Of a stretch of 64,000 nt of DNA, positions 1 through 8,860 are shown in pieces (position 1 is the stretch's first letter; every line of letters starts with the position of its first letter). The stretch is from Mesorhizobium koreense (GTDB lineage: Bacteria; Pseudomonadota; Alphaproteobacteria; Rhizobiales; Rhizobiaceae): the NCBI RefSeq assembly GCF_031656215.1, contig NZ_CP134228.1, positions 4,359,001 through 4,423,000 on the forward strand, in the 5' to 3' direction. The notes beneath the pieces were generated by a model. It ran no database searches, was not told where the DNA came from, and saw only the letters and a program-made list of their open reading frames with translations. A program made the translations under genes and the position numbers.

Positions 1-1020
1 ATCCTGCTGACGGACTGCATCGTCGCATCGTTCCTGTCGTTGCTCCTGTTCGCCAGAGGGCGCGGCCGCCGATATGCGCTCCTCGCCGGGTTTTTCATCG
101 GCTTAGGCCTGCTGGCCAAGGGCCCGGTGATGCTCATCCATGTCGGCTGGCCGATCGTTCTTTACCCGATATGGCGCAACCCGGACGGCGAGCTGACCCC
201 GGGGCAATTCTATCGCGGTGCCCTACTCTCGCTTCTCGCCGCTCTCGTGGTCGTGCTGTTCTGGCTCGTGCCGGTGGTCGCCCATATGGGCGATGCCATC
301 TACAGCTTGATATGGAGCCAGTCCGCCGGCCGGATCACCGGCACTTTGCGGAACTCCCACGACCGGCCCATCTATTTCTACGCCCTGCTGCTGCCGATCA
401 TTGCCCTTCCCTGGCTTCTGTCACCGGAACTATGGCGTTCGGCGTCACGCATCAGGTCGCAGGGCCGAAGCCTCCTTTCGGCGGCGGACCGCCGGGCGCT
501 TCGTCTGCTCCTGTCATGGAGCGTCGGCGTATTCGTGACGTTCAGCCTCATCTCCGGAAAGCAGCCGCACTACCTCGTTCCCCTCATTCCCCTGATCACG
601 ATCGGCATCGGATACTTGCTGGTGTCGGCGCCGCTTCTGCCGATCAGGAGTTGCGCGGTGCTTTTGCTGGTGGCGGCCGGGATCGGCCAGGCGGTCGCCT
701 CGCAGACACTATTTAGACGTTATGATCTCCAACCGTTGGCGAATTATATCGCCGAGAGACGCGACGCGGACTGGGCTTTCGCCGGAGACTACCAGGACCA
801 GTTCGGTTTCCTGGCGCGGCTGGAAAAACCGTTTGTGGAGATCGACAACACCCAGGTCGGGGATTGGATGGCCTCGCACCCGAACGGCTACGTCATCATG
901 ACGTTCAGGCATGCACCGAAGGTATCCGACGGCGTGGATTTCAGCATCCGGGCCGACAGGGGCTATTTCGGCGTCCGGAAGGCAGGCGATCCCGGAGCCC
1001 GGACAGGGTCCGGAAGCTAG
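1..1020 (+). CDS. Glycosyltransferase family 39-like membrane protein, C-terminal part
   Basis: The reading frame is open from the first base, so the start lies outside the window and only the C-terminal 339 residues are seen. Several hydrophobic segments (for example FIGLGLLAKGPVMLIHVGW and LLSLLAALVVVLFWLVPVV) alternate with charged loops. The motif GLGLLAKGPV followed by a Trp-rich periplasmic loop and a small C-terminal soluble tail is typical of ArnT/PMT-type glycosyltransferases, which move a sugar from a polyprenyl-phosphate carrier onto lipid A or protein at the periplasmic face. The catalytic N-terminal DE loop is not visible, so the sugar and acceptor are unknown. It stops about 60 bases before the end of the convergent purD. 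Confidence 0.75.
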   Translation: MLLTDCIVASFLSLLLFARGRGRRYALLAGFFIGLGLLAKGPVMLIHVGWPIVLYPIWRNPDGELTPGQFYRGALLSLLAALVVVLFWLVPVVAHMGDAIYSLIWSQSAGRITGTLRNSHDRPIYFYALLLPIIALPWLLSPELWRSASRIRSQGRSLLSAADRRALRLLLSWSVGVFVTFSLISGKQPHYLVPLIPLITIGIGYLLVSAPLLPIRSCAVLLLVAAGIGQAVASQTLFRRYDLQPLANYIAERRDADWAFAGDYQDQFGFLARLEKPFVEIDNTQVGDWMASHPNGYVIMTFRHAPKVSDGVDFSIRADRGYFGVRKAGDPGARTGSGS

Positions 1021-1077
1021 GGCGAAGGTTACGCGAAGGCCGGCCTTCCCGTCTTCATCGCCGGCGTACCCGCAGTC

Positions 1078-2340
1078 TCATCCAATCGCGCGCCAGCCGA
1101 TATCGCGCCGGCAGAAGCCGCCCGGAAAGCCGATCCTGTCCACCGCCTCATAGGCTTTTCGCTGCGCTTCGACGACCGTACGCCCAAGGGCCGTCACGTC
1201 GAGCACGCGGCCGCTGGCAGCGACCAGTCGTCCGCCCTTCTCCGCCGTACCGGCCTGGAAGACGATCGCTCCGTCCGCTTCGGCCGCCCCGATCCCGGAG
1301 ATCGGCGCGCCCTTTTCCGGGTTCGTCGGATAACCCTTCGCCGCGATGACGACGGTAAGCGCGGCCTCGTCACGCCAGCGGACCGACATATGGCCGAGCT
1401 GACCGTCGGCGGCAGCTTGCATGAGGACGAGGATATCGTCCTTCAGACGCGGCATCAGCACCTGGCATTCGGGATCGCCGAAACGGACATTGTATTCGAT
1501 GAGCTTCGGCCCGTCGGCCGTCAGCATCAGGCCTGCATAGAGGATGCCCGAAAACGGCGCACCTATTTCCGCCATGCCGCGCATGGTGGGCTCCACGATC
1601 TCGCGCATGGCGCGCTCGATCATCGCTGGTGTCATCGCCGGCGCCGGCGAATAGGCGCCCATACCGCCGGTGTTCGGCCCGGTGTCGCCGTCACCGACGC
1701 GCTTATGGTCCTGCGCGGTGCCGAAGGGCAGCGCGGTCGTGCCGTCGCAGAGGCAGAAGAAGCTCGCCTCCTCGCCTTCCAGATATTCCTCTACGACGAC
1801 TTCGGCGCCAGCGCCTCCGAACGCCCCGTCGAAGCAGGCATCGATGGCGGCCAGCGCCTCGCCTTCATTCATCGCGACGGTGACGCCCTTGCCCGCCGCC
1901 AATCCATCGGCCTTGACGACGATCGGAGCGCCGACTTTTTCGACATAGGCCCTGGCGTCTTCGGCATTACCGAAGCGGCCATAGGCGGCGGTCGGGATGC
2001 CGTAGCGGGCGCAAAGATCCTTGGTGAAGCCTTTCGATCCCTCCAGCCGCGCCGCCGCCGCCGATGGCCCGAAAACGCGAACACCCGTCGCCCGCAGCGT
2101 GTCGGCAAGCCCGGCGACCAGCGGCGCCTCCGGGCCAATCACGACAAGGTCGATGGCCTTCTCCCGGCAGAACGAAAGGACGGCTGCATGATCAGAGGCG
2201 TCGAGCCCGACGCACTCCGCCTCCTTCGCGATGCCCGGATTGCCCGGCGCGGCGAACAGCCGCGTCAGCATCGGAGACGCCGCGATCTTCCACGCCAGCG
2301 CATGCTCGCGCCCGCCCGAGCCGATCAGAAGGACGTTCAT
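1078..2340 (-). CDS. purD: Phosphoribosylamine--glycine ligase
   Basis: GAR synthetase, the second step of purine synthesis: it joins glycine to 5-phosphoribosylamine using ATP in the cytosol. The 420-residue length is normal. The N-terminus carries the family signature [12 protein letters not shown] (residues 7-18), followed by an ATP-grasp domain with [13 protein letters not shown] (about 141-153), the [10 protein letters not shown] segment and a metal-binding [12 protein letters not shown] stretch near 290. The ATG start directly precedes the signature. It is transcribed away from ubiA, and its stop faces the upstream glycosyltransferase. The other purine genes in the window, guaA and guaB, are far away, so no pur operon is seen. 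Confidence 0.97.
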   Translation of the reverse strand: MNVLLIGSGGREHALAWKIAASPMLTRLFAAPGNPGIAKEAECVGLDASDHAAVLSFCREKAIDLVVIGPEAPLVAGLADTLRATGVRVFGPSAAAARLEGSKGFTKDLCARYGIPTAAYGRFGNAEDARAYVEKVGAPIVVKADGLAAGKGVTVAMNEGEALAAIDACFDGAFGGAGAEVVVEEYLEGEEASFFCLCDGTTALPFGTAQDHKRVGDGDTGPNTGGMGAYSPAPAMTPAMIERAMREIVEPTMRGMAEIGAPFSGILYAGLMLTADGPKLIEYNVRFGDPECQVLMPRLKDDILVLMQAAADGQLGHMSVRWRDEAALTVVIAAKGYPTNPEKGAPISGIGAAEADGAIVFQAGTAEKGGRLVAASGRVLDVTALGRTVVEAQRKAYEAVDRIGFPGGFCRRDIGWRAIG

Positions 2341-2477
2341 GAAGGCGTTGCCGGCGTTTTCATGCTCCCCTGCTAAGGGAGCGGGGCACCCGGATCAAGG
2401 TTCCGCGGCTTATACTCAACGGAAAAGACAACCGCTTCCGCTTGACGCCCCGCCTCTTGCCTGCCACTCCCATCTCC

Positions 2478-3461
2478 ATGGAAAGCATCCAGTCACGCGC
2501 CGGACAGGGTCGGGTTGCAGATGCGCCTTCGGGCCATTGGGTTTATCGCGCCTTGCCCACATGGCTATGGCCCTATGCGCAGCTTGCGCGCTGGGACCGG
2601 CCGATCGGCTGGTGGCTGCTTCTTTGGCCATGCTGGTGGTCGGCCGCGCTGGCCGCAAGCGCACACGCCGAGCCTGGCATACCCCTGTGGTCGGCCCTGC
2701 CCTCGCCCTGGCATCTCCTCTTCTTCCTCATCGGCGCCATCGCCATGCGCGGCGCCGGCTGCACCTATAACGATCTCGCCGACGAGGACATCGACGCCGC
2801 CGTCGAGCGGACGCGTTCGCGGCCCTTGCCTTCGCGACAGGTGACGCGACGGCAGGCATGGGGCTTCCTCGTGCTGCAGGCGTTGGTCGGGCTGGCGGTG
2901 CTCGTGCAGTTCAATCCCTTCGCTATCCTCCTCGGCATCGCGTCGCTCGCCATCGTCGCCGTCTATCCCTTCATGAAGAGAATCACCGACTGGCCGCAAT
3001 TCGTTCTGGGACTTGCCTTTTCCTGGGGCGCGCTGATGGGCTGGGCGGCGCATTACGGCTCGCTCGACTGGCCGCCGGTCCTGCTTTATGCTGGCTCGAT
3101 CCTGTGGGTGATCGGCTACGACACGATCTACGCCCACCAGGACAAGGAGGACGACGCGCTGGTCGGCGTACGCTCAACCGCGCGGCTCTTCGGCAACAAT
3201 ACGAAATGGTGGCTGGTCAGGCTCTATGGTGGCGCGCTGATGCTGATGGCGATCGCCTTCGCGCTGGCGCGTGTGCCGCTGCCGGCACTCGCAGGCCTGG
3301 TCGCGGCCGGCTTCCATATGGCCCATCAAATCCGGGTGCTGGATATCGACAACCCGGACCAGTGCCTGAGACTGTTCCACTCGAACAAGGTCGTCGGCTG
3401 GCTGATCTTCGTCGGCCTTCTGGCCGGTGGAATATGGGCGAGCCTCGCGCCGCTGATATAG
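2478..3461 (+). CDS. ubiA: 4-hydroxybenzoate polyprenyltransferase
   Basis: Membrane prenyltransferase that attaches the polyprenyl tail to 4-hydroxybenzoate in ubiquinone synthesis. Both Asp-rich Mg-diphosphate motifs are present: NDLADEDID in the first cytosolic loop and DTIYAHQDKEDD in the second, with about eight hydrophobic segments around them. An in-frame TTG exists at 2442, but the ATG at 2478 is preferred because it leaves a short polar N-terminus before the conserved WPYAQLARWDRP block. The product is 327 residues, usual for the family. Its tail substrate would come from the polyprenyl synthase at 17027-18043. It is divergent from purD and convergent with the DUF6101 gene, 18 bases away. 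Confidence 0.95.
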   Translation: MESIQSRAGQGRVADAPSGHWVYRALPTWLWPYAQLARWDRPIGWWLLLWPCWWSAALAASAHAEPGIPLWSALPSPWHLLFFLIGAIAMRGAGCTYNDLADEDIDAAVERTRSRPLPSRQVTRRQAWGFLVLQALVGLAVLVQFNPFAILLGIASLAIVAVYPFMKRITDWPQFVLGLAFSWGALMGWAAHYGSLDWPPVLLYAGSILWVIGYDTIYAHQDKEDDALVGVRSTARLFGNNTKWWLVRLYGGALMLMAIAFALARVPLPALAGLVAAGFHMAHQIRVLDIDNPDQCLRLFHSNKVVGWLIFVGLLAGGIWASLAPLI

Positions 3462-3479
3462 CGGCAGGCGCGGCCAAGC

Positions 3480-4043
3480 TCATTGCCGCGCGATGATCTC
3501 CTCGCCATCCACGATCAGCCTGAGGCCGAGATCGCCCGGCTTGCGCCGCGCAAGGAAACGCGGGCGCCTTGTGCGGACCGGCCTGCCCTTGCGCCGCTCC
3601 TTCGGCGGCTCGGTCTTTACCGCACCGAGCGATTCTTCCAGCGTGCGGGCAACTCCGTCCGCCTCGATCAGAAGCATCGGCAGCCGGTAGGCGTCCGACC
3701 AGGCGCGCCAGTCGGCGGCGACATCGTCGAGATTCTCCGCCACCAGAAGCGGCACGGCCAGCATGGGATCATTGTGCAGCAATTCGAGCGTAACGGTCAC
3801 ACAGCCGTCTCCGTCCTCGATAGCGCGCGCGGCAACGCCGCGGAACGCATTGGCAGGCAGGATCACCGTCACCGGCAACCCGCTCTTCTCGAGCAGGCGC
3901 CGGATGACGACGCCGCGCTGGTCGATGGTGAAATGCACGTCGCCGAAATCATCGCGCGTCGCGTAGCTCGTCGCCTGCGGCAGACGAAACGGGTCGAGCC
4001 GCATGTTGCAGCCCGCCCAGACTGGTTTCAGCCCGGTGTTCAT
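3480..4043 (-). CDS. DUF6101 family protein
   Basis: A 187-residue soluble protein without a signal peptide or membrane segment. The sequence matches my memory of the DUF6101 family, which is confined to rhizobia and relatives and often lies next to ubiA, as here. The N-terminal half is acidic and beta-rich. The C-terminal third is very basic (PPKERRKGRPVRTRRPRF), perhaps for nucleic acid or membrane contact, then ends in a short GLRLIVDGEEIIARQ strand. No catalytic motif can be recognised and no function is proposed. The ATG start is followed by NTGLKPVWAGCNMRLDPF. Upstream lies the long cspA leader region, so it is probably monocistronic. Confidence 0.75.
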   Translation of the reverse strand: MNTGLKPVWAGCNMRLDPFRLPQATSYATRDDFGDVHFTIDQRGVVIRRLLEKSGLPVTVILPANAFRGVAARAIEDGDGCVTVTLELLHNDPMLAVPLLVAENLDDVAADWRAWSDAYRLPMLLIEADGVARTLEESLGAVKTEPPKERRKGRPVRTRRPRFLARRKPGDLGLRLIVDGEEIIARQ

Positions 4044-4575
4044 GTTGACGCCTTCCTGCTTCTCCCGAGAGCCTTTGCGGTTCTCGCGGGCCGGTGTTCC
4101 CGGCCTCGTTTATGGCGTGAAGGATAGGCGGCGCTCCTTACCGGCGGGCTTAAGGAAGTCGGTTAAATTTTCGCTGATCGCGCCGATGGTTAGCGCTTTG
4201 CGACCCAAGGTAAGGAGATGAAAGGACAATTGAAGCAAAGGTTAAGCCAAGGGGGAAACGGCTTGGCGGCGGCGCACGGTTGGCTGCCGCACGGGAGCGC
4301 CGGCGCATGGCTCGCCGAAATTGGCTGCACGGCACAAGCAGCTCGACCGGAAATATTCGGCGGCATCCGTTTCACCGGCAGATGAAAATAAACAATTTTC
4401 GGTCGCGCCTTGTTTCCAACACCTTTAAACTGTATCTTCTATCGGTCGATCTTGTTGATGAACTTTGTTGCTGCGCTACGGCGCCCTGACGATCTTCCCT
4501 CTCAATTTCGAAGAATACGGCGTTTGGCATTCGGTCAGGCGTCGAAAATCTATGCCGATTTGAAAGGAAATCGCC
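4044..4575 (+). promoter_or_regulatory. Long gene-free region leading into cspA
   Basis: 532 bases between the divergent DUF6101 start and the cspA start contain no convincing gene. Its 3' part is AT-richer than the surroundings. Bases 4561-4575 carry a ribosome site (AAAGGAAATCGCC before ATG). Cold-shock genes commonly have long 5' UTRs that refold with temperature, so a structured leader is plausible, but no transcription start can be fixed by eye and no known thermosensor family is recognised. Short reading frames here lack codon bias and ribosome sites. Confidence 0.35.
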
Positions 4576-4785
4576 ATGAATACGGGAACGGTCAAGTTCT
4601 TCAATTCCACCAAGGGTTTCGGCTTTATCGAACTGGGTAACGGCCAGCCGGACGTTTTCGTCCACATCTCCGCCGTCGAGCGCTCTGGCATGCAGTCGCT
4701 GGTCGAGGGCCAGAAGGTCAGCTTCGACATCGTGAAGGACGCCCGGAACGGCAAGAGCGCCGCCGAGAACCTTAAAGCCGCGTAA
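4576..4785 (+). CDS. cspA: Cold-shock domain protein
   Basis: A 69-residue single cold-shock domain, an RNA chaperone that melts secondary structure during cold or stationary phase. The RNP1 motif KGFGFIEL (about 13-20) and the RNP2-like motif VFVHISAV (29-36) are intact, and the overall layout [15 protein letters not shown] is canonical. The ATG has a good ribosome site (AAAGGAA). The gene stands alone after a long leader and is followed by a strong Rho-independent terminator at 4854-4877, so it is most likely its own transcript. Confidence 0.96.
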   Translation: MNTGTVKFFNSTKGFGFIELGNGQPDVFVHISAVERSGMQSLVEGQKVSFDIVKDARNGKSAAENLKAA

Positions 4786-4853
4786 GGATAAATCGCGCTT
4801 CTGGCCTTTGACCACGGATGTACTGGCACAGGCCGTCGAGGCGCCGAGGAGAA

Positions 4854-4877
4854 GGTCGGGTTCGCCCGGCCTTTTTT
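4854..4877 (+). terminator. Rho-independent terminator after cspA
   Basis: A 7-base-pair stem (GGTCGGG with CCCGGCC, one G-U pair) is closed by a UUCG tetraloop and followed directly by a run of T. It lies about 70 bases after the cspA stop and just before the ribosome site of the next small gene, so it probably isolates cspA from it. Confidence 0.85.
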
Positions 4878-4893
4878 GCATTGGGAGCTACAT

Positions 4894-5121
4894 ATGAGGA
4901 AAGCCATCCCTGTCGACAACGTCTTCAAACCGAAGCCATCGCAGGCTGAACTACGGGTTGACGCGACAACGAGGGCGGCACAGGCCATCATAAGTGAGGA
5001 AGTAAACGCGCGCGACGCCAAGACGGAGCGTCTGCGTGCCGCCCGGTTGGCGCTAGAGGCGACGGAGGAGCCCCCGGTGCAAAAGATCAGCGCAAAAAAG
5101 AAGACACGCCGCAAACGTTGA
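4894..5121 (+). CDS. Small basic hypothetical protein
   Basis: A 75-residue protein starting at ATG 4894 with GGGAG upstream; a longer TTG-started frame would run into the terminator and is less likely. It is hydrophilic, largely helical, and ends in a lysine/arginine-rich tail (KISAKKKTRRKR). There is no signal peptide and no recognised domain. A similar small gene after cspA is, as far as I recall, common in rhizobia, which supports it being real, but its role is unknown. The basic tail would suit nucleic-acid or ribosome contact (inference only). Confidence 0.55.
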   Translation: MRKAIPVDNVFKPKPSQAELRVDATTRAAQAIISEEVNARDAKTERLRAARLALEATEEPPVQKISAKKKTRRKR

Positions 5122-5171
5122 ATAAGGTGCCCGCCAGGCACCCAATCCCTCAACAGGAGCAGGGCCCATCA

Positions 5172-5435
5172 ATGGATCGCAAATCCTTCAAGGCGCCGGT
5201 TACCGTCTACCTCAAGGATTCGAGGGAATTCCGCGTCATCTGCGACCTGGCCAACGCTTCCGATTTCCTTTTCGACCATTGGGCTGGAAACGACAGTCCC
5301 GACTGGACGTTTGCGATGAACAAGTGCAGCGCCGCGATGATGGGAAAGGCGCCGGCCGACGAGGCGCGAACGGCGTTCATCGCAGCGACGAAAGCGGCAG
5401 GAATGCAGATCAACTGCGAAATATCGCTACCCTGA
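5172..5435 (+). CDS. DUF982 domain protein
   Basis: An 87-residue protein of the small DUF982 family, which is expanded in rhizobia and has no known function. The family layout is visible: an opening beta strand with V-x-V around residues 8-15, the block I-x-D-x-x-x-A-x-x-F-L-x-x-x-W in the middle, and a C-terminal helix PADEARTAFIAATKAAGM. The ATG at 5172 has AGGAG nine bases upstream and is preferred over an upstream TTG that would overlap the preceding stop. A 29-residue membrane peptide gene begins one base after its stop. Confidence 0.75.
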   Translation: MDRKSFKAPVTVYLKDSREFRVICDLANASDFLFDHWAGNDSPDWTFAMNKCSAAMMGKAPADEARTAFIAATKAAGMQINCEISLP

Positions 5436-5436
5436 G

Positions 5437-5526
5437 ATGAATATCAAATGGCATCGGATACTAAAGGCCGCGATGATGCTCTTGGCCGCCGTAATCGCCG
5501 TCTACCTGCTCATGCACATCCAATAG
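5437..5526 (+). CDS. Possible 29-residue single-span membrane peptide
   Basis: An ATG begins one base after the DUF982 stop and opens a frame of 29 codons ending in TAG. The peptide has a basic start (MNIKWHRILK), then one hydrophobic stretch (AAMMLLAAVIAVYLLM), the classic shape of a small inner-membrane protein inserted N-in. It would be translated by coupling to the DUF982 gene, because no separate ribosome site is evident. An inverted repeat (CCGGTCG/CGACCGG, about 5530-5553) follows. It may also be chance; conservation in relatives would decide. Confidence 0.4.
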   Translation: MNIKWHRILKAAMMLLAAVIAVYLLMHIQ

Positions 5527-5698
5527 GATTTCCGGTCGAAGAATACTCCGACCGGCATGTTGGGATGGCCCCGCCTTCACCAATCATAAACCATATTCCT
5601 ATCCTGCACCGAACTGCCGTTAGGGCATATACTGTCGCGGCATCAGGAAACCACCTATATTGGCGACAGGCGCGGGCGGGCCGTCAGGAGGTTCTTGG

Positions 5699-6070
5699 AT
5701 GGCTTCCCTGTCCAAACTCGCGCCGGAAGTGGACGAAAAGATCCAGCGTGTGATTTTCGAGGATCTGCAGGTCAGGCCGCTGTCTTCGGTCGTCTCGGTA
5801 AACGGCCTCGTCGCCTATATCCGCACGGCCGTGCCCGAAACACGCCGCACCGACCGCCAGCTTGCAAAAATGGCTTTCGACGCGGCGATGCAACTCGGCC
5901 TCGTGCCGGTCTACGATCCCGAGGTTCCGGCATCCGGCCCGCGCGGGGATTTCCGCGGCGGCTACGGCTACGGGCACCGCGCCCACAAGCCCGATCCGGA
6001 TGCCCGCTACGGTTTCGAGCCACAGGGCGTCCGCCCGCTGCCGGTCAAGACGCGCAGCAGGTGGCGGTAG
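5699..6070 (+). CDS. Hypothetical protein
   Basis: A 123-residue cytosolic protein with a near-perfect AGGAGG ribosome site ten bases before ATG 5699, which decides this start over an upstream ATG in the same frame. The first 75 residues are predicted helical (KLAPEVDEKIQRVIFEDL) with alternating charges. The C-terminal third is rich in Gly, Tyr, Arg and His (RGGYGYGHRAHKPDPDARYG) and probably disordered. No domain is recognised. The strong ribosome site and clean codon use argue for a real gene. It is isolated from neighbours by about 170 bases upstream and 90 downstream. Confidence 0.6.
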   Translation: MASLSKLAPEVDEKIQRVIFEDLQVRPLSSVVSVNGLVAYIRTAVPETRRTDRQLAKMAFDAAMQLGLVPVYDPEVPASGPRGDFRGGYGYGHRAHKPDPDARYGFEPQGVRPLPVKTRSRWR

Positions 6071-6157
6071 CCGGCAATCCGGCGATCAGTCGATCCTCAA
6101 GCGGAACATGCATCCCATCCGGCCGTTTCCTCGACAGGAAACCGCCGGAGACGAGAG

Positions 6158-6352
6158 ATGAAAGAGAAAACCCCGATCGGCAATCCCGATAGCCTGCAAC
6201 GGTCAAGGAACCAGCGCGCGCCGGCCGGAAGCATAAACCTAAGGGAGACCGGCCGTCACGTTGCCAGGCATTTCCCCGGCACGGAGCGAGAGCCCGAACT
6301 CGAACCGCCTTTCGAACTTCCGCCGAAGAAACATAGCGGCAACAGGAATTGA
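6158..6352 (+). CDS. Small hypothetical protein
   Basis: A 64-residue hydrophilic, proline- and arginine-rich frame with a purine-rich stretch (GAGACGAGAG) before ATG 6158. It contains no hydrophobic segment and no known motif and is likely disordered. It ends 13 bases before the convergent FAD oxidase stop. The evidence is only the open frame, the plausible ribosome site and the fact that it fills the gap exactly, so it may not be a gene. Confidence 0.35.
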   Translation: MKEKTPIGNPDSLQRSRNQRAPAGSINLRETGRHVARHFPGTEREPELEPPFELPPKKHSGNRN

Positions 6353-6365
6353 ACCACCCGTTCCG

Positions 6366-7796
6366 TCAGATCACCTTGCCGGGGTTCATGATGCCGAGCG
6401 GGTCGAAGACCTCCTTGACGCGGCGCATCAGGTCGATGGCGACAGGCGGGGCGGTGGCGGCAAGCTCATCGCGCTTCAGCGTGCCGATGCCATGCTCGGC
6501 GGAGATCGAGCCCGAAAGCGCGCGCACGATATCGTGCACGGCCTTGTTCACATCGCCGTAGCGCTTCAGGAACGCCTCGCCGTCTGCACCGATCGGCTGC
6601 GAGATGTTGAAGTGAAGATTGCCGTCACCCATGTGGCCGAAGCCCACGATCCGCGCGCCCGGCACCACCTGTTCCACCGCCTTCGACGCGCGTTCGATGA
6701 ATTCGGGGATCGAAGCGACCGGTACGGATATGTCGTGCTTGATCGAGGTACCCTCGGCCTTCTGTGAATCCGGCATGGTCTCGCGCAGGCGCCACAGCGT
6801 CGCCGCCTGCGCCAGATTGGCGGCGAGCGTGGCGTCGACCACCAGCCCGCGCTCCAGCCCGTCGGCGAGGATTTCTTCGATCAAACCGCGCGCATCCTCG
6901 GCTGAGCGCCCCGACGACACCTGCATCAGCACATACCAGGGGCAGGCGGTCGCCAGCGGCGCGGTGGAATCGGGGATGTGGCGGACGGTGAAATCGAGGA
7001 TGATGTGCGGGATCAGTTCGAAGGCGGTCAGACCGCTGCCCGCACGGTCGAGCGCCAGATTGAAAAGCTGAAGCGCCTTTTCCGGCGATTCCAGCCCTAC
7101 CCATGCAACCTCGTTGCCGCGAGGCTTCGGGAATAGCTTCATGACCGCCGCGGTAATGACGCCGAGCGTGCCCTCCCCTCCGACGAAGAGGTCCTTCAAA
7201 TCGTAGCCGGTATTGTCCTTCTTCAGCTTGCGCAGATCGTCGAAAATGTCGCCGTTCGGCATGACCACTTCGACGCCGAGGCAGAGTTCACGCGCGTTGC
7301 CATAGGCAAGCACGCCGGTGCCGCCGGCATTGGAGGAAAGGTTGCCGCCGATGCGGCAGGTGCCCTGGGAGGCGAGCGACAGAGGGAAGAAACGGTCGGC
7401 CGCGTCCGCCGCCTCCTGCAAATTCTGCAGGATGACGCCGGCCTCGGCGGTGATCGTATTGGAGCGGGTATCAACCTCGCGGATGCGATCAAGCCGTTGA
7501 AGCGACAACACCAGCTGACGCCCGGACCTGTCCGGCATCTGGCCGCCGACGAGGCCCGTATTGCCGCTTTGCGGCACGATCGCGGTGCGCGTCTCGGTGG
7601 CGAGCTTCATGATCCGGCTCACTTCGTCAACCGTACCGGGCCTGAGCACAAGCGGGCTCCTGCCTCCATAGAGCCCGCGCGGTTCGTTGACGTATGGCTC
7701 TATATCGGCGGGTGAATGGAGCGCGAAGCGGTCGCCGACGATCGCCACGAAACGGTCGAGCAGCGCCGGCTTGAAGTCATTATTGTCATTGAGCAT
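6366..7796 (-). CDS. FAD-binding oxidoreductase, GlcD / D-2-hydroxyacid dehydrogenase type
   Basis: A 476-residue flavoenzyme of the FAD-linked oxidase class (PCMH-type FAD domain, then the FAD-oxidase C-terminal domain). The FAD domain shows VPQSGNTGLVGGQ (about 78-90), an SSNAGG pyrophosphate loop and GGEGTLGVIT. The C-terminal domain carries the conserved GFGHMGDGNLHFNI and EHGIGTLKRDEL segments, with His residues that position the substrate carboxylate. Such enzymes oxidise D-lactate, glycolate or D-2-hydroxyglutarate; the exact substrate cannot be told. It lies nine bases after the tsaC stop, so the two are probably co-transcribed. Confidence 0.9.
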   Translation of the reverse strand: MLNDNNDFKPALLDRFVAIVGDRFALHSPADIEPYVNEPRGLYGGRSPLVLRPGTVDEVSRIMKLATETRTAIVPQSGNTGLVGGQMPDRSGRQLVLSLQRLDRIREVDTRSNTITAEAGVILQNLQEAADAADRFFPLSLASQGTCRIGGNLSSNAGGTGVLAYGNARELCLGVEVVMPNGDIFDDLRKLKKDNTGYDLKDLFVGGEGTLGVITAAVMKLFPKPRGNEVAWVGLESPEKALQLFNLALDRAGSGLTAFELIPHIILDFTVRHIPDSTAPLATACPWYVLMQVSSGRSAEDARGLIEEILADGLERGLVVDATLAANLAQAATLWRLRETMPDSQKAEGTSIKHDISVPVASIPEFIERASKAVEQVVPGARIVGFGHMGDGNLHFNISQPIGADGEAFLKRYGDVNKAVHDIVRALSGSISAEHGIGTLKRDELAATAPPVAIDLMRRVKEVFDPLGIMNPGKVI

Positions 7797-7805
7797 GGGG
7801 TGATC

Positions 7806-8786
7806 CTAGGCAGAGATGCCGTCGATGTCACGTGGGGCGGCGGCGCGGCGCAAACGGTCGTTGATGGCTTCGCCGAGCCCTTCGGCGGGTATGGGCTCGA
7901 CGGCGATGACAGCCGCGCCGGTCGCGTCGAGTTCCCGGAGCATGGAGAAAAGATTGGCGGCGGCCTCGTGCGGATCGCCCTTCGGCGACAGATTGCAGAC
8001 GGCCTTCGCACCTTCCGCTCCCTTGGCGCGGGCCGGCCCGAAGGCCATGAGCGCCTCGCCCCGAGCGATTTCCGTCACGTTCAGCCTTACCTTGGCGCCG
8101 GGCGCATAATGTGAGGTCATCATGCCCGGCGCCTCGAGACCGGCCTTCCTGCCGCGCTCGAGCTTGACGCCAGCGACGGCTTCTATTTCCTCCGCGGCGA
8201 GGCCGCCCGGCCGCAACAGCCGCAACCTGCCGCCCTCGGATTTGACGATGGTGGATTCCACGCCGACCGGCGTCGGCCCGCCATCGACGACGAGCGCGAT
8301 CCGGGCACCGAGATCGGCGTTGACGGCGGCGGCGGACGTGCCGCTGATGCGGCCCGACGAATTGGCGCTCGGCGCCGCCAGCGGCCGGCCGACGCGAGCG
8401 ATGAGGCGGGAGATGAAGCCGGTTGGCATACGCAATGCGATCGTGTCGAGCCCCGCCCTCACCAGTGGATGGATTTGGGCGCTCTTTTTCAGCGGCAGGA
8501 CGAGCGTCAGCGGCCCCGGCCAGAACTTTTCCGCCAGAAGCCGCGACAGCGGATCGAATTCGCCGATCGCGTCGGCCATCTCCATATCGCTGACATGGAC
8601 GATCAGCGGATTGAAGCGCGGCCGGCCCTTGACGTCGTAGATGCGCGCCACCGCCTCGCCGTTGGTCGCGTCAGCGGCAAGGCCGTAGACGGTCTCGGTC
8701 GGGACGGCGACCGGATTGCCGGCCAGGATGAGCTTCGCGGCCTTCTCCAGCGCTTCTTCAGCCGTCAGGACCACCGCCACGATCAC
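7806..8786 (-). CDS. tsaC: L-threonylcarbamoyladenylate synthase
   Basis: Makes threonylcarbamoyl-AMP from threonine, bicarbonate and ATP, the first step of the t6A37 tRNA modification. The 326 residues fit the long Sua5 form: a YrdC domain with VPTETVYGLAADA, KGRPRFNPLIVHV, the FWPGPLTLVL segment and the nucleotide-site PSANSSG, then a C-terminal Sua5 domain joined by a linker containing ESTIVKSEGG and SHYAPGAK. The chosen start is GTG at 8786, giving a short lead before the domain. It heads a two-gene unit with the FAD oxidase. The opposite-strand exported protein starts 75 bases away. Confidence 0.93.
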   Translation of the reverse strand: MIVAVVLTAEEALEKAAKLILAGNPVAVPTETVYGLAADATNGEAVARIYDVKGRPRFNPLIVHVSDMEMADAIGEFDPLSRLLAEKFWPGPLTLVLPLKKSAQIHPLVRAGLDTIALRMPTGFISRLIARVGRPLAAPSANSSGRISGTSAAAVNADLGARIALVVDGGPTPVGVESTIVKSEGGRLRLLRPGGLAAEEIEAVAGVKLERGRKAGLEAPGMMTSHYAPGAKVRLNVTEIARGEALMAFGPARAKGAEGAKAVCNLSPKGDPHEAAANLFSMLRELDATGAAVIAVEPIPAEGLGEAINDRLRRAAAPRDIDGISA

Positions 8787-8860
8787 TACCCTTCATTAAC
8801 CGTGTCGTCACCTAAGCCTGCCATTCGCCGCTGGCAAGCGCCGCGGGCACGCTTTCGTTA

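Noticed and set aside
4280-4489. 69-codon frame in the cspA leader
   Set aside because: No ribosome site, odd composition (CCCAT cluster), no family; it lies in what is probably untranslated leader.
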